From Nocardiopsis sinuspersici (lineage in GTDB: Bacteria; Actinomycetota; Actinomycetes; Streptosporangiales; Streptosporangiaceae): DNA of 64,000 nucleotides. Within the stretch, counting starts at the first letter, position 1. Every line of letters begins with the position of its first letter. The position numbers and the translations under genes are program-made. Positions 32,418 through 40,704 of the stretch are shown piece by piece. The stretch covers positions 456,775-520,774 of the forward strand of contig VWVT01000003.1 of assembly GCA_008638415.1 (NCBI GenBank). Direction: 5' to 3'. A model generated the notes under the pieces. It had not been told where the DNA came from and made no database searches. It saw nothing but the letters and a program-made list of their open reading frames with translations.

Positions 32418-34643
32418 TCAACCCGTGATCTCACCGCGGGCGATCGCGGCCTGCCGCCGGGCCTCCACGTCCTCGACCAAGAGGTCGACCATCTCGGCTG
32501 TCACGCCCAGACCGAACGTGCGCAGGGTGGCCAGCGGCATGGAGTCGGCCATGCGCAGCAGGTCCTCGGGTACCTCGGAGAGTCCCGGCATGCCCGTCCG
32601 CAGCTCGGCCATGACCGGCCCGCCGACCGGGTGCGTGCGCCACTCGCCCACGGTGGAATCCGCGGTCAGCGGCGGGACGAACCGGTCGCCTGGGGCGCTC
32701 ACCTCCGCGGTGAGCCGGATGTCGCGGGAGGAGGCGCCCACGGCCACGGTGTAGGTCCCCCCGGCCAGCGACCACCGCTGGTGTTCGGGGTCCCACGTGG
32801 ACAGGTCGCGCCCGGTCAGCGCGAGTTCGACCCGCTCGGAGCGCCCCGGCTCCAGGAACACCTTCGCGAAACCGCGCAGCTCGCGGCGCGGCCGGGTCGG
32901 GTACTCCTGTTCCACGCCCGCGTACAGCTGGACGACCTCGGCGGCGGCCCGCTCCCCGGTGTTGGCGACGGTGAGGGCCACACGCCAGGAGTCCTCCCCG
33001 TCGGCGGTCACCTCCAGGTCCGAGTAGGCGAACTCCGTGTAGGTGAGCCCGTGCCCGAACGGGTAGGCGACCGGCCGCTCCAGGGTGTCGAAGTACCGGT
33101 AGCCGACGAACACGCCCTCGCCGTACACCGATCTTCCGTGCTCACCGGGGAAGGCCAGGTAGGAGGCGTGGTCGCTCAGCCGCAGCGGGACGGTCTCGGT
33201 GAGCCTGCCGGACGGGGACACGGCTCCGGTGAGGACGTCGGCGACGGCGGCGCCGCCGGCCTGCCCGAGCAGCCACCCCTCCAGGACGGCGTCGGCGTGG
33301 TGCTCCCAGTCGGACACCGACACCACGCCCCCGTTGGACAGCACGACCACCACGCGCTCGCTGACCTCGCGGATCCGGGCCAGCAGGGCGGTCTGGTCGG
33401 CGGGCAGGTCCAGGGTGGTGCGGTCGTAGCCCTCGGACTCGGCGGCCTCGGGCAGGCCCAGGAAGACCACGGCGGTGTCGGCGGCGGACGCCGTGGACAC
33501 CGCCTCCTCCACCAGTGCCGGATCGGCCGTGCCGTCGAGCCGGAAACCGGGCGCGAAAGCCACCCCGCCGGGAACGGCCCCGGTGAGCGACTCCAACGCG
33601 CTGTGCACCCGGGTCGGTACCACGTGGGAGGAACCGCCGCCCTGGTAGCGGGGGGTACGGGCGAACTCGCCGATGACCGCGACCGGCCGGGCCGGGTCCA
33701 GGGGAAGCGCGCCGCCGTCGTTCCTCAACAGGACGAGCGCCTCGCGGGCGGCCTCCCGGGCCAGCGCGTCGTGCGCGTCGTGCTCCGGGGACCGGGAGGT
33801 GTCGGCGGACACCCTCTCCTGGAGCCGCCCCAGCCGTTCCATGACCGTGTCCAGCACGGACTCCTCCAACTCGCCCCGCTCGACGGCGTCGACGACCTCC
33901 TGGTCGGTGCCGCTGGGCGGCATCTCCAGGTCCAGCCCGGCGCGTACCGCGGCGACGCGGTCCACCACGGCGCCCCAGTCGGAGACCACGACCCCGTCGA
34001 ACCCCCACTCGCCGCGCAGCAGCTCGGTGAGCAGCCACGGGTCCTGGCTGGTGTGCACGCCGTTGACCCGGTTGTAGGAGCACATCACCATCGACGGCCT
34101 CGTGGTGGTGATGACCTCCTCGAACGCCCTGAGGTAGATCTCGCGCAGGGTGCGGTCGTCCACGTCGGCGCTGACCCGCATCCGGTCGGTCTCCTGGTTG
34201 TTGGCGGCGAAGTGCTTGACGCACGCGCCGACCCCCCGGGACTGGATTCCCTCCACCAGCGCGGCGGCGATCCGCGCGGTGACGTGCGGGTCCTCGGAGA
34301 CGTACTCGAAGTTGCGCCCGCACAGCGGTGACCGCTTGATGTTCATGCCCGGGCCCAGGAGCACGTCCACGCCCATGGCGCCGGCCTCGGTGCCCAGCGC
34401 CTCGCCGACCCGGCGTACGAGGGCGGGGTTCCAGGTGGCGCCCAGGCCGACGGCGGGCGGGAAGCAGGTGGCGGGCAGGCTGTCGCCGATGCCCAGGTGG
34501 TCGCCCTCCTCGGGCTGTTTGCGCAGGCCGTGGGGGCCGTCGGCCAGGTGTAGCGAGCGCAGTCCGGAGCCGACGGCGGTGGTGTGCCAGGTGTCGGATC
34601 CGGAGGTGGCGGAGGCTTTGGCGGCCAGGTCGGGGGTGCTCAT
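32418..34643 (-). CDS. GH3 family beta-glucosidase
   Basis: 741-aa GH3 enzyme: TIM-barrel domain (residues ~25-290) with KHFAANNQE substrate loop and nucleophile Asp222 in VVVSDWG; alpha/beta sandwich (~310-520) with SEGYDRTTLDLP, where the acid/base Glu is expected; C-terminal fibronectin-III-like domain (~575-650). This layout is typical of beta-glucosidases or beta-xylosidases rather than NagZ. No signal peptide, so cytoplasmic. ATG 34643 lies 10 bp after the TetR stop, with AAAGG upstream. Confidence 0.93.
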   Translation of the reverse strand: MSTPDLAAKASATSGSDTWHTTAVGSGLRSLHLADGPHGLRKQPEEGDHLGIGDSLPATCFPPAVGLGATWNPALVRRVGEALGTEAGAMGVDVLLGPGMNIKRSPLCGRNFEYVSEDPHVTARIAAALVEGIQSRGVGACVKHFAANNQETDRMRVSADVDDRTLREIYLRAFEEVITTTRPSMVMCSYNRVNGVHTSQDPWLLTELLRGEWGFDGVVVSDWGAVVDRVAAVRAGLDLEMPPSGTDQEVVDAVERGELEESVLDTVMERLGRLQERVSADTSRSPEHDAHDALAREAAREALVLLRNDGGALPLDPARPVAVIGEFARTPRYQGGGSSHVVPTRVHSALESLTGAVPGGVAFAPGFRLDGTADPALVEEAVSTASAADTAVVFLGLPEAAESEGYDRTTLDLPADQTALLARIREVSERVVVVLSNGGVVSVSDWEHHADAVLEGWLLGQAGGAAVADVLTGAVSPSGRLTETVPLRLSDHASYLAFPGEHGRSVYGEGVFVGYRYFDTLERPVAYPFGHGLTYTEFAYSDLEVTADGEDSWRVALTVANTGERAAAEVVQLYAGVEQEYPTRPRRELRGFAKVFLEPGRSERVELALTGRDLSTWDPEHQRWSLAGGTYTVAVGASSRDIRLTAEVSAPGDRFVPPLTADSTVGEWRTHPVGGPVMAELRTGMPGLSEVPEDLLRMADSMPLATLRTFGLGVTAEMVDLLVEDVEARRQAAIARGEITG

Positions 34644-34653
34644 GTGCGGCCTT

Positions 34654-35277
34654 TCAGGATTGGTCGGTCGGTCCGGGGCACTCCGGTCCGGTCAGTCCGA
34701 GGATGCGGGTGAAGGACACGACCGCCGCGCGCATGTCGACGGAGTCGGGGTCCAGGAGCCACTGGGTCTGCAGTCCGTCCATCAGCGCCAGGAGCTGCTG
34801 GGCGGCCACGGCGGGGGAGGGGCCGGGGCGGTCGGCGAGCAGTACGGCGAACGCCTCGGTGAGCCGTTCGCGCAGGATGCGGTAACGGCCCTGGAAATAC
34901 GCGTGGGCGGGGTGCTCGGGGTCGGTGGCCTCGACGGAGAGCTTGGCGTAGAGCGCGACCAGGCCGGGGGTGCCGGTGTTGCGTTCGGTGATCGTGACGA
35001 GGTTGTCGACCAGTTTCCGGGGGTCCACGTCCGGGCCCAGCACCAGCGGGGCGTTGACCTCGTCCCGCCTGCTCAGGACGCGTAGGAGCATCGCCTCCTT
35101 GTTCGGGAAGTGGTGGAGCACCCCGGCGTGGGTGAGACCCGCGTGGGCCGCGATGTCACGCAGGGAGACAGCGAGGTAGCCGGACTTGGCGAAGAGTTCG
35201 CTCGCGGAGTCGATGATGCGCCTCCGGGTGCGTTCTCCCTTGGTCATGCGCGGCTGGGCGCGCCCTGGCTCGGTCAC
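34654..35277 (-). CDS. TetR family regulator of the glycan-uptake divergon
   Basis: 207-aa TetR repressor. The N-terminal HTH is at about residues 14-60 (..RRRIIDSASELFAKSGY..SLRDIAAHAGLTHAGVLHHF..); the rest is the ligand domain. GTG 35277 behind AAGGAGA is chosen; a later ATG at 35247 lacks a ribosome site. First gene of TetR-GH3-GH1 and divergent from the ABC importer operon, so it likely controls both, sensing an imported sugar or its breakdown product. Confidence 0.85.
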   Translation of the reverse strand: MTEPGRAQPRMTKGERTRRRIIDSASELFAKSGYLAVSLRDIAAHAGLTHAGVLHHFPNKEAMLLRVLSRRDEVNAPLVLGPDVDPRKLVDNLVTITERNTGTPGLVALYAKLSVEATDPEHPAHAYFQGRYRILRERLTEAFAVLLADRPGPSPAVAAQQLLALMDGLQTQWLLDPDSVDMRAAVVSFTRILGLTGPECPGPTDQS

Positions 35278-35424
35278 GGGGGTGGTCTCCTTGCGGGGGT
35301 TGTGCGTCGCGCACGGGCTTGTCGTCCTGAGGCCGTCGGACGATACGAGCGTAGGGCTCCGGTGGTCCTCCACTCGGTCTTCCGGCTCCTGACCTGTTGG
35401 TGTACGGTGACCGACACAAAACCT

Positions 35425-35440
35425 ACCACGTGGTTAGATT
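35425..35440. promoter_or_regulatory. operator candidate and -10 box of the glycan divergon
   Basis: ACCACGTGGT (35425-35434) is a perfect 10-bp palindrome in the 228-bp region between the TetR gene and the substrate-binding protein gene. TAGATT (35435-35440) right next to it fits a -10 box for the rightward operon, so a bound repressor would block RNA polymerase. Confidence 0.4.
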
Positions 35441-35505
35441 GTGATCCCCGACTCATCCAACATCCCGGAGCGGTCTCCGCCCGGGCCTCCCCCACGGAGT
35501 GAGCC

Positions 35506-37032
35506 ATGCAGCGGAAAAGCCGTGTCAACGCAGGATTCGCCGCCGCCGGAGCGGTCGCGCTCATGCTGACCGGATGCGCCGGATCCGGGGACGACCCCGA
35601 CTCCTCGACCCTGGCCATCGCGACCATGACCCTGCCCCAGAGCCTGGATCCGGCCGAGGCGATGGGCTCGGCCCTGCCCCATTTCCAGGCGGTCTACGAC
35701 ACGCTCGTCAAGCGTGAGCCCGACGGCACCTACGCGCCGATGCTCGCCACCGAATGGTCCTACGACGACACCCTCACCGAGCTCGGCCTCACCCTGCGCG
35801 ACGACGTCTCCTTCGACGACGGCACCCCCTTCGACGGGGAGGCGGTCAAGGCCAACCTGGAGCGCTTCCGCGACGCGGGCGGCGGTCAGGCCCAGACCAT
35901 GGCGGGCCTGGAGAAGGTCGAGGTCGTGGACGACACCCACGTCGTCCTGTACCTGGACCAGCCCAACCCGGCGATGCTCTACTACCTCAGTGACGCGGCC
36001 GGGCTCATGGCCAACCCCGCGTCCTTCGGCGGCGACGGCCTCTCCACCGACCCCGACGGCACGGGCCCCTACGAACTCGACACCGACCGCACCGCCGTCG
36101 GCACCACCTGGGTCTACACCCGGACCGACGACTACTGGGGCGAGGAGTTGCCCTACGACGAGGTCAGCATCAGTGTCTTCGACAACGAGACCGCCATCGT
36201 CAACGGCCTGCGCACCGGCCAGGTCAACGCCGCGCTGATCCAGACCGTCGACCAGCAGAAGGTGGTCGAGTCCGAGCCGGGTGTGGTCACCACACCGCAG
36301 TACATCGACTACCAGGGCATCATCCTGTTCGACCGCGACGGAGCCATGGTGCCCGCACTCGGTGAGACCAAGGTGCGCCAGGCGATCAACCACGCCATCG
36401 ACCGCCAGACCATGCTCGAACAGCTCCGGGGCGGCCAGGGAGAGGTCACCGACCAGATCTTCGGCACCGAGTCGGCGGCCTACGACCCCGAACTGGACTC
36501 CCACTACGAGTACGACCCCGACCGCGCCCGCGAACTCCTCGCCGACGCCGGCTACCCCGATGGCTTCGAGATGACCCTGCCCCGCATGCAGGCGATCTCC
36601 TCCGACGCCATGGCGACCAGCATCAGGAGCGACCTGGAGGCCGTCGGTATCGACCTGACCTGGGACACCCTCGACCAGGCCAACGCGCTGTCCAGCGTCT
36701 TCACCGACCGCGCCTACCCCGGCATGGTCATGAACAACGCCCAGCCCGCCGAGACGTGGGTGACCGTCGTCGAACTCGTCCTGCCGGGGACGTTCAACCT
36801 CCTCGGCAGCACCGACGACACCGTCGAGGAGACCGTGGCCAAGATCCGCACCGCACCCGCGGGCGAGAACGCAGAGGCCGCACAGAGGCTCAACCGGCAC
36901 CTGGTCGAGGAGGCCTGGTTCGTGCCCTTCTACCGCATGAGGTACCTGCACGTCTCCGACGGCACCGTGGACGTCCAGCCCCAGTCGGGCATGGCCGTCC
37001 CCTCCCTGTACAACTACGCCCCCGCCGAGTGA
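35506..37032 (+). CDS. ABC transporter substrate-binding lipoprotein, family 5 (DppA/OppA type)
   Basis: 508-aa lipoprotein that captures substrate outside the membrane for the permeases encoded next. The signal peptide ends in the lipobox L-T-G-C24, the acylated cysteine. The mature part shows SBP family 5 features (..LDPAEAMGSALPHFQAVYDTL.., ..YELDTD.., ..VRQAINHAIDR..). Family 5 proteins bind peptides, nickel, or in several bacteria cello- and chito-oligosaccharides; the surrounding hydrolases favour an oligosaccharide. ATG start. Confidence 0.92.
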   Translation: MQRKSRVNAGFAAAGAVALMLTGCAGSGDDPDSSTLAIATMTLPQSLDPAEAMGSALPHFQAVYDTLVKREPDGTYAPMLATEWSYDDTLTELGLTLRDDVSFDDGTPFDGEAVKANLERFRDAGGGQAQTMAGLEKVEVVDDTHVVLYLDQPNPAMLYYLSDAAGLMANPASFGGDGLSTDPDGTGPYELDTDRTAVGTTWVYTRTDDYWGEELPYDEVSISVFDNETAIVNGLRTGQVNAALIQTVDQQKVVESEPGVVTTPQYIDYQGIILFDRDGAMVPALGETKVRQAINHAIDRQTMLEQLRGGQGEVTDQIFGTESAAYDPELDSHYEYDPDRARELLADAGYPDGFEMTLPRMQAISSDAMATSIRSDLEAVGIDLTWDTLDQANALSSVFTDRAYPGMVMNNAQPAETWVTVVELVLPGTFNLLGSTDDTVEETVAKIRTAPAGENAEAAQRLNRHLVEEAWFVPFYRMRYLHVSDGTVDVQPQSGMAVPSLYNYAPAE

Positions 37033-37088
37033 CCCGCCGCTCCGGCGGACACGGGTCCGCCGGGGCGGCGGGGCGCCATGGAGCCGCC

Positions 37089-38030
37089 ATGACCTCCTTC
37101 ATCCTCAGACGGGCAGCCTCGGGGCTGCTGCTCCTCCTCGTCATCTCCGCCCTGTCCTACGTCCTGCTGTCGGTTCCCAACGCCGACGTGGGACGCCAGT
37201 TGCTCGGTCCCCACGCCTCCCAGGAACTGGTGGACGCGCGCAACAGCGACCTCGGCCTGGACCAGCCGGTGGCCGTGCGCTATCTCGACTGGCTGTCCTC
37301 CGCGCTGCGGGGCGACCTCGGCACGTCCTGGTTCACCAACGCGGACGTCGCACAGGCGATCGCCAACCGGCTACCGGTCACGCTCAGCCTGATGGTCGGT
37401 GTCACGGTCGTCACCGCCGCAGCCTCCTTCGTCCTGGGGGTGTGGGCCGGTGTGCGGCGCGGTGCCGCCGACCGCGCCGTGCAGGTCCTGGGCGTGGTCG
37501 GCTACGCCCTGCCCGGCTTCCTGGTCACACTGGTGATCGTGCTGGTCTTCGCGGTCCAGTTGCGCTGGTTCCCGGCCATCGGCTACGTACCGCTGTCCGA
37601 GTCGTTCGGCGGTTGGCTGTCCACGGTCACCCTGCCGATCCTGTCCCTGTCGGTCGCCGCGGTCGCCGGGGTGTCCCAGCAGGTGCGCAGCTCGGTCATC
37701 GAGGTGATGGGACGCGACTACGTGCGCACCCTGCGGGCCAGGGGCCTGTCCACGTCGCGTGTGGTGTTTCGGCACGTGCTGCGCAACGCCGCCACCCCCG
37801 CGCTCACCGTGCTCGGCATGCAGTTCGTCGGCCTGCTCGGCGGAGCCGTCCTGGTGGAGCAGATCTTCGGCCTGCCCGGCATCGGGGCGATGACCGTCCA
37901 GTACACGACCCGAGGCGACGTCCCGGTGATCATGGGCCTGGTGATGATGACGGTGGTCGTGGTCATCGTGATCAACCTGCTCGTGGACATCCTCGTCGGC
38001 TGGCTCAACCCGAGAGCGAGGACCTCATGA
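37089..38030 (+). CDS. ABC transporter permease (DppB/OppB type)
   Basis: 313-aa inner-membrane permease with TM1 at residues 9-29 (ILRRAASGLLLLLVISALSY) and the EAA-loop-like segment ..VMGRDYVRTLRARGLSTSRV.. that contacts the ATPase. Six helices, normal for DppB. ATG 37089 after a weak GGAG (GGAGCCGCC), 56 bp behind the binding-protein gene. Its stop overlaps the ATG of the fused permease/ATPase gene. Confidence 0.92.
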   Translation: MTSFILRRAASGLLLLLVISALSYVLLSVPNADVGRQLLGPHASQELVDARNSDLGLDQPVAVRYLDWLSSALRGDLGTSWFTNADVAQAIANRLPVTLSLMVGVTVVTAAASFVLGVWAGVRRGAADRAVQVLGVVGYALPGFLVTLVIVLVFAVQLRWFPAIGYVPLSESFGGWLSTVTLPILSLSVAAVAGVSQQVRSSVIEVMGRDYVRTLRARGLSTSRVVFRHVLRNAATPALTVLGMQFVGLLGGAVLVEQIFGLPGIGAMTVQYTTRGDVPVIMGLVMMTVVVVIVINLLVDILVGWLNPRARTS

Positions 38031-39790
38031 GCGCATCCGTCACCGCGGCGACCGCTCCGCGAAGGCCGGGCACGGCGCGCCGCTTCCTCACCAACCCGCA
38101 GGCCGTGCTGTCCCTCCTGGTGCTGCTGGTGATCACGGGACTCGTAGTGTTCGCACCCCTGGCCACCCAGCACAGTTCCACCGCCTCGGAGCTGAGCGAC
38201 GCCTTCGGTCCGCCCGGGGGCGGCCACCTGCTCGGCTTCGACTCCGCCGGCCGCGACGTGTGGGCACGGCTGCTGTACGGGGGGCGCAACACCCTGGGCG
38301 GGGCGGTGCTCGCGGTCGCCGTCGCCCTGGTGGTCGGCGTTCCCGCCGGCCTGGCCGCCGGATACCACGGCGGCTGGTTCGACTCCCTGGCCAGTTGGTG
38401 GGTCAATCTGGTCATGGCGCTGCCCGCCATGGTCGTCCTGCTGGCCTCCCGTGCGGTCCTGGGCCCCAGCGTGTGGGTGCTGATGGTGGTGCTGGGAGTG
38501 CTCGTGGCGCCGAGTTTCTTCCGTCTGGTCAGGGGAGCCGTCGCCGGAATGCGCGGCGAACCGTACGTGGACGCCGCACGCGTCTTCGGACTGCGCGACT
38601 CGCGGATCATCGCCCGCCACGTCCTGGTGGTGGTGCGCGCCCCGGTCATCATCCAGGTCGCCCTGGTCGCGGGTATGGCCATCGGTTTGCAAGCCGGGCT
38701 GGAGTTCCTCGGCATCGGCAGCGGCTCCCTGCCCACGTGGGGCGCCATGCTCAACGAGGCGTTCACCAACGTCCACCGCGCGCCCCTGCTCATGCTGTGG
38801 CCGGGGCTGGCGCTGGGAGCGACCAGCGCCGCGCTGGTCCTGCTGGCCAGTGCGCTGCGCGACGTGCTGGAGGACCGCGGGACCGGACCCGTGGCCGGTC
38901 GGCGCGCCCGCCGCTCGGCGGCCGAGTCGACCGCCGCGCGGGAAGACGTGGGAGAGCGCGCCGGCCTCCTGTCGGTCCGCGACCTGACGGTCGCCTACAC
39001 ACTGGCCGACGGCACGTCCAGGGAGGTCGTGAGCGGTGTGGACCTGGACGTGCACCGGGGCGAGGTCCTGGGGCTGGTCGGGCAGTCCGGTTCCGGCAAG
39101 ACCCAGACCGCGTTCTCCGTGCTCGGACTGCTTCCCCCGGGGGGCCGGGTCTCGCGCGGCAGCGTGCTCCTGAACGGAACCGAGGCCGTCGGAGCGTCGG
39201 AGCGGCACATGCGGGGACTACGCGGCGACACGGTCGCCTACGTCCCGCAGGAGCCCATGAGCAATCTGGACCCCGCCTTCACCGTCGGCGACCACCTGAC
39301 CGAACCCCTGCGGACCAAGCTCGGGCTGTCCCGCGCCCAGGCCCGAGAACGGGCCCTGGAACTGCTCCGGCAGGTGGAGATCCCCGACCCCGCACGCGTC
39401 ATGGCGAGCCACCCACACCAGATTTCCGGGGGGATGGCCCAGCGGGTGCTCATCGCGGGCGCGGTCTCCTGCGATCCCGACCTGCTCATCGCCGACGAGC
39501 CCACCACAGCGCTGGACGTCACCGTGCAGGCCGAGGTCCTGGCGCTGCTGCGCAGGCTCCAGGCCCAGCGGGGCATGGGTGTGCTGCTCGTGACCCACAA
39601 CCTGGGTGTGGTCGCCGACCTGTGCGACCGGGTGGCGGTCATGCGGGAGGGCGTGATCGTGGAGGTCGGCGCCACCGCCGACCTCCTCACGGATCCCCGC
39701 GATCCCTACACGCGCGAGCTCCTCGACGCGGTACTCGACGACGCCCCGGCCCGTGCGCCGTGGCGGCCCCGGGAGGTGGGCGCACTATGA
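38027..39790 (+). CDS. fused ABC permease and ATP-binding protein (DppC-DppD type)
   Basis: 587 aa joining two usually separate subunits. Residues ~1-290 are a DppC-type permease (TM1 near 25-45; loop ..GEPYVDAARVFGLRDSRI..). After a ~25-residue Arg/Ala linker comes an ABC ATPase: Walker A GQSGSGKT at 352-359, Q-loop PQEPM, signature ISGGMAQR near 465, Walker B LLIADEPTTALD, and switch His in VTHNLG. The reading frame is continuous, so the fusion is real in this sequence. Both flanking junctions are ATGA overlaps. Confidence 0.92.
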   Translation: MSASVTAATAPRRPGTARRFLTNPQAVLSLLVLLVITGLVVFAPLATQHSSTASELSDAFGPPGGGHLLGFDSAGRDVWARLLYGGRNTLGGAVLAVAVALVVGVPAGLAAGYHGGWFDSLASWWVNLVMALPAMVVLLASRAVLGPSVWVLMVVLGVLVAPSFFRLVRGAVAGMRGEPYVDAARVFGLRDSRIIARHVLVVVRAPVIIQVALVAGMAIGLQAGLEFLGIGSGSLPTWGAMLNEAFTNVHRAPLLMLWPGLALGATSAALVLLASALRDVLEDRGTGPVAGRRARRSAAESTAAREDVGERAGLLSVRDLTVAYTLADGTSREVVSGVDLDVHRGEVLGLVGQSGSGKTQTAFSVLGLLPPGGRVSRGSVLLNGTEAVGASERHMRGLRGDTVAYVPQEPMSNLDPAFTVGDHLTEPLRTKLGLSRAQARERALELLRQVEIPDPARVMASHPHQISGGMAQRVLIAGAVSCDPDLLIADEPTTALDVTVQAEVLALLRRLQAQRGMGVLLVTHNLGVVADLCDRVAVMREGVIVEVGATADLLTDPRDPYTRELLDAVLDDAPARAPWRPREVGAL

Positions 39791-40704
39791 CCGGTACGAG
39801 CCACGGTGGACGGCTCCGTGCGGCGCTTCCGCCGGACGGGACCGGGACGACGGAGGCACACGTGACGGAACGGGACGCGCTTCTCGACGTCAGGGACCTG
39901 CGGGTGTCCTTCCCCGGGCGGGGTTGGAGGGCGCCCCGCGTGGAGGTCCTCGACGGGGTCTCGCTGCGGATCAGGCCGGGTGAGACCCTGGGGTTGGTGG
40001 GCGAGTCCGGCTCGGGCAAGTCCACCATCGGCCGCGCGGTCCTCGGGCTCGTTCCGGTGGCCGGGGGCACGATCACCTTCGACGGCGAACGCGTGGACGG
40101 CGCGTCCAGGCGCAGGAGGCGCGCGCTGAGCAGGGACGTCCAGGTGGTGTTCCAGGACCCCTACACCTCGCTCAACCCGTCCCTGCTCATCGGCGACACC
40201 CTCGCCGAGCCGCTCCTGGCCCAGGGAGTGCCCGCCCGTGAGGCCCGGGGAACGGTCGCCGACCTGCTCGACCGGGTGGCGCTGCCCCGCGACGCCGTGC
40301 ACCGGCTGCCCCGCGAGTTCTCCGGCGGGCAGCGCCAGCGCGTGGCGATCGCCCGGGCGCTGGCGATCTCGCCCCGGCTGATCGTGTGCGACGAGCCCGT
40401 CTCGGCCTTGGACCTGACCACCCAGCGCACCGTCATGGACCTGCTGCTGGACATTCAGGAGAGAACCGGAGTGGCCTACCTGTTCGTGTCACACGACCTG
40501 TCGGTGGTGCGTGTGATGAGCCACCGGGTGGCGGTGATCCGTCACGGCACGATCGTGGAGACCGGTGACGCCGACACGGTCACCCGCGAGCCCGAACACC
40601 CCTACACCCGGCGGTTGCTGCTGTCGGCCCCGGTCGCGGACCCGGACCGACAGCGCGAGCGCCGAACCGAGTACGAGAGGCGGTTCCATGCCGACGCGTC
40701 CTGA
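39787..40704 (+). CDS. ABC transporter ATP-binding protein (DppF/OppF type)
   Basis: 305-aa second ATPase of the importer. Walker A GESGSGKS starts at residue 72; Q-loop FQDPYTSLNP, signature FSGGQRQR, Walker B LIVCDEPVSALD and the switch histidine in FVSHDLS are intact. The C-terminal E-H-P-Y-T-R-x-L-L motif is typical of Opp/Dpp ATPases. ATG overlaps the preceding stop; a GTG at 39862 is an alternative that would trim 25 weakly conserved residues. Overlaps the GH20 gene by 17 bp. Confidence 0.92.
   Translation: MTGTSHGGRLRAALPPDGTGTTEAHVTERDALLDVRDLRVSFPGRGWRAPRVEVLDGVSLRIRPGETLGLVGESGSGKSTIGRAVLGLVPVAGGTITFDGERVDGASRRRRRALSRDVQVVFQDPYTSLNPSLLIGDTLAEPLLAQGVPAREARGTVADLLDRVALPRDAVHRLPREFSGGQRQRVAIARALAISPRLIVCDEPVSALDLTTQRTVMDLLLDIQERTGVAYLFVSHDLSVVRVMSHRVAVIRHGTIVETGDADTVTREPEHPYTRRLLLSAPVADPDRQRERRTEYERRFHADAS

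Noticed and set aside
30036-34331. A 1431-codon open frame on the plus strand opposite the BASS, GH1 and GH3 genes
   Set aside because: It is antisense to three recognisable genes, spans repeats and intergenic DNA, and has no domain; such frames are common opposite GC-rich codons.
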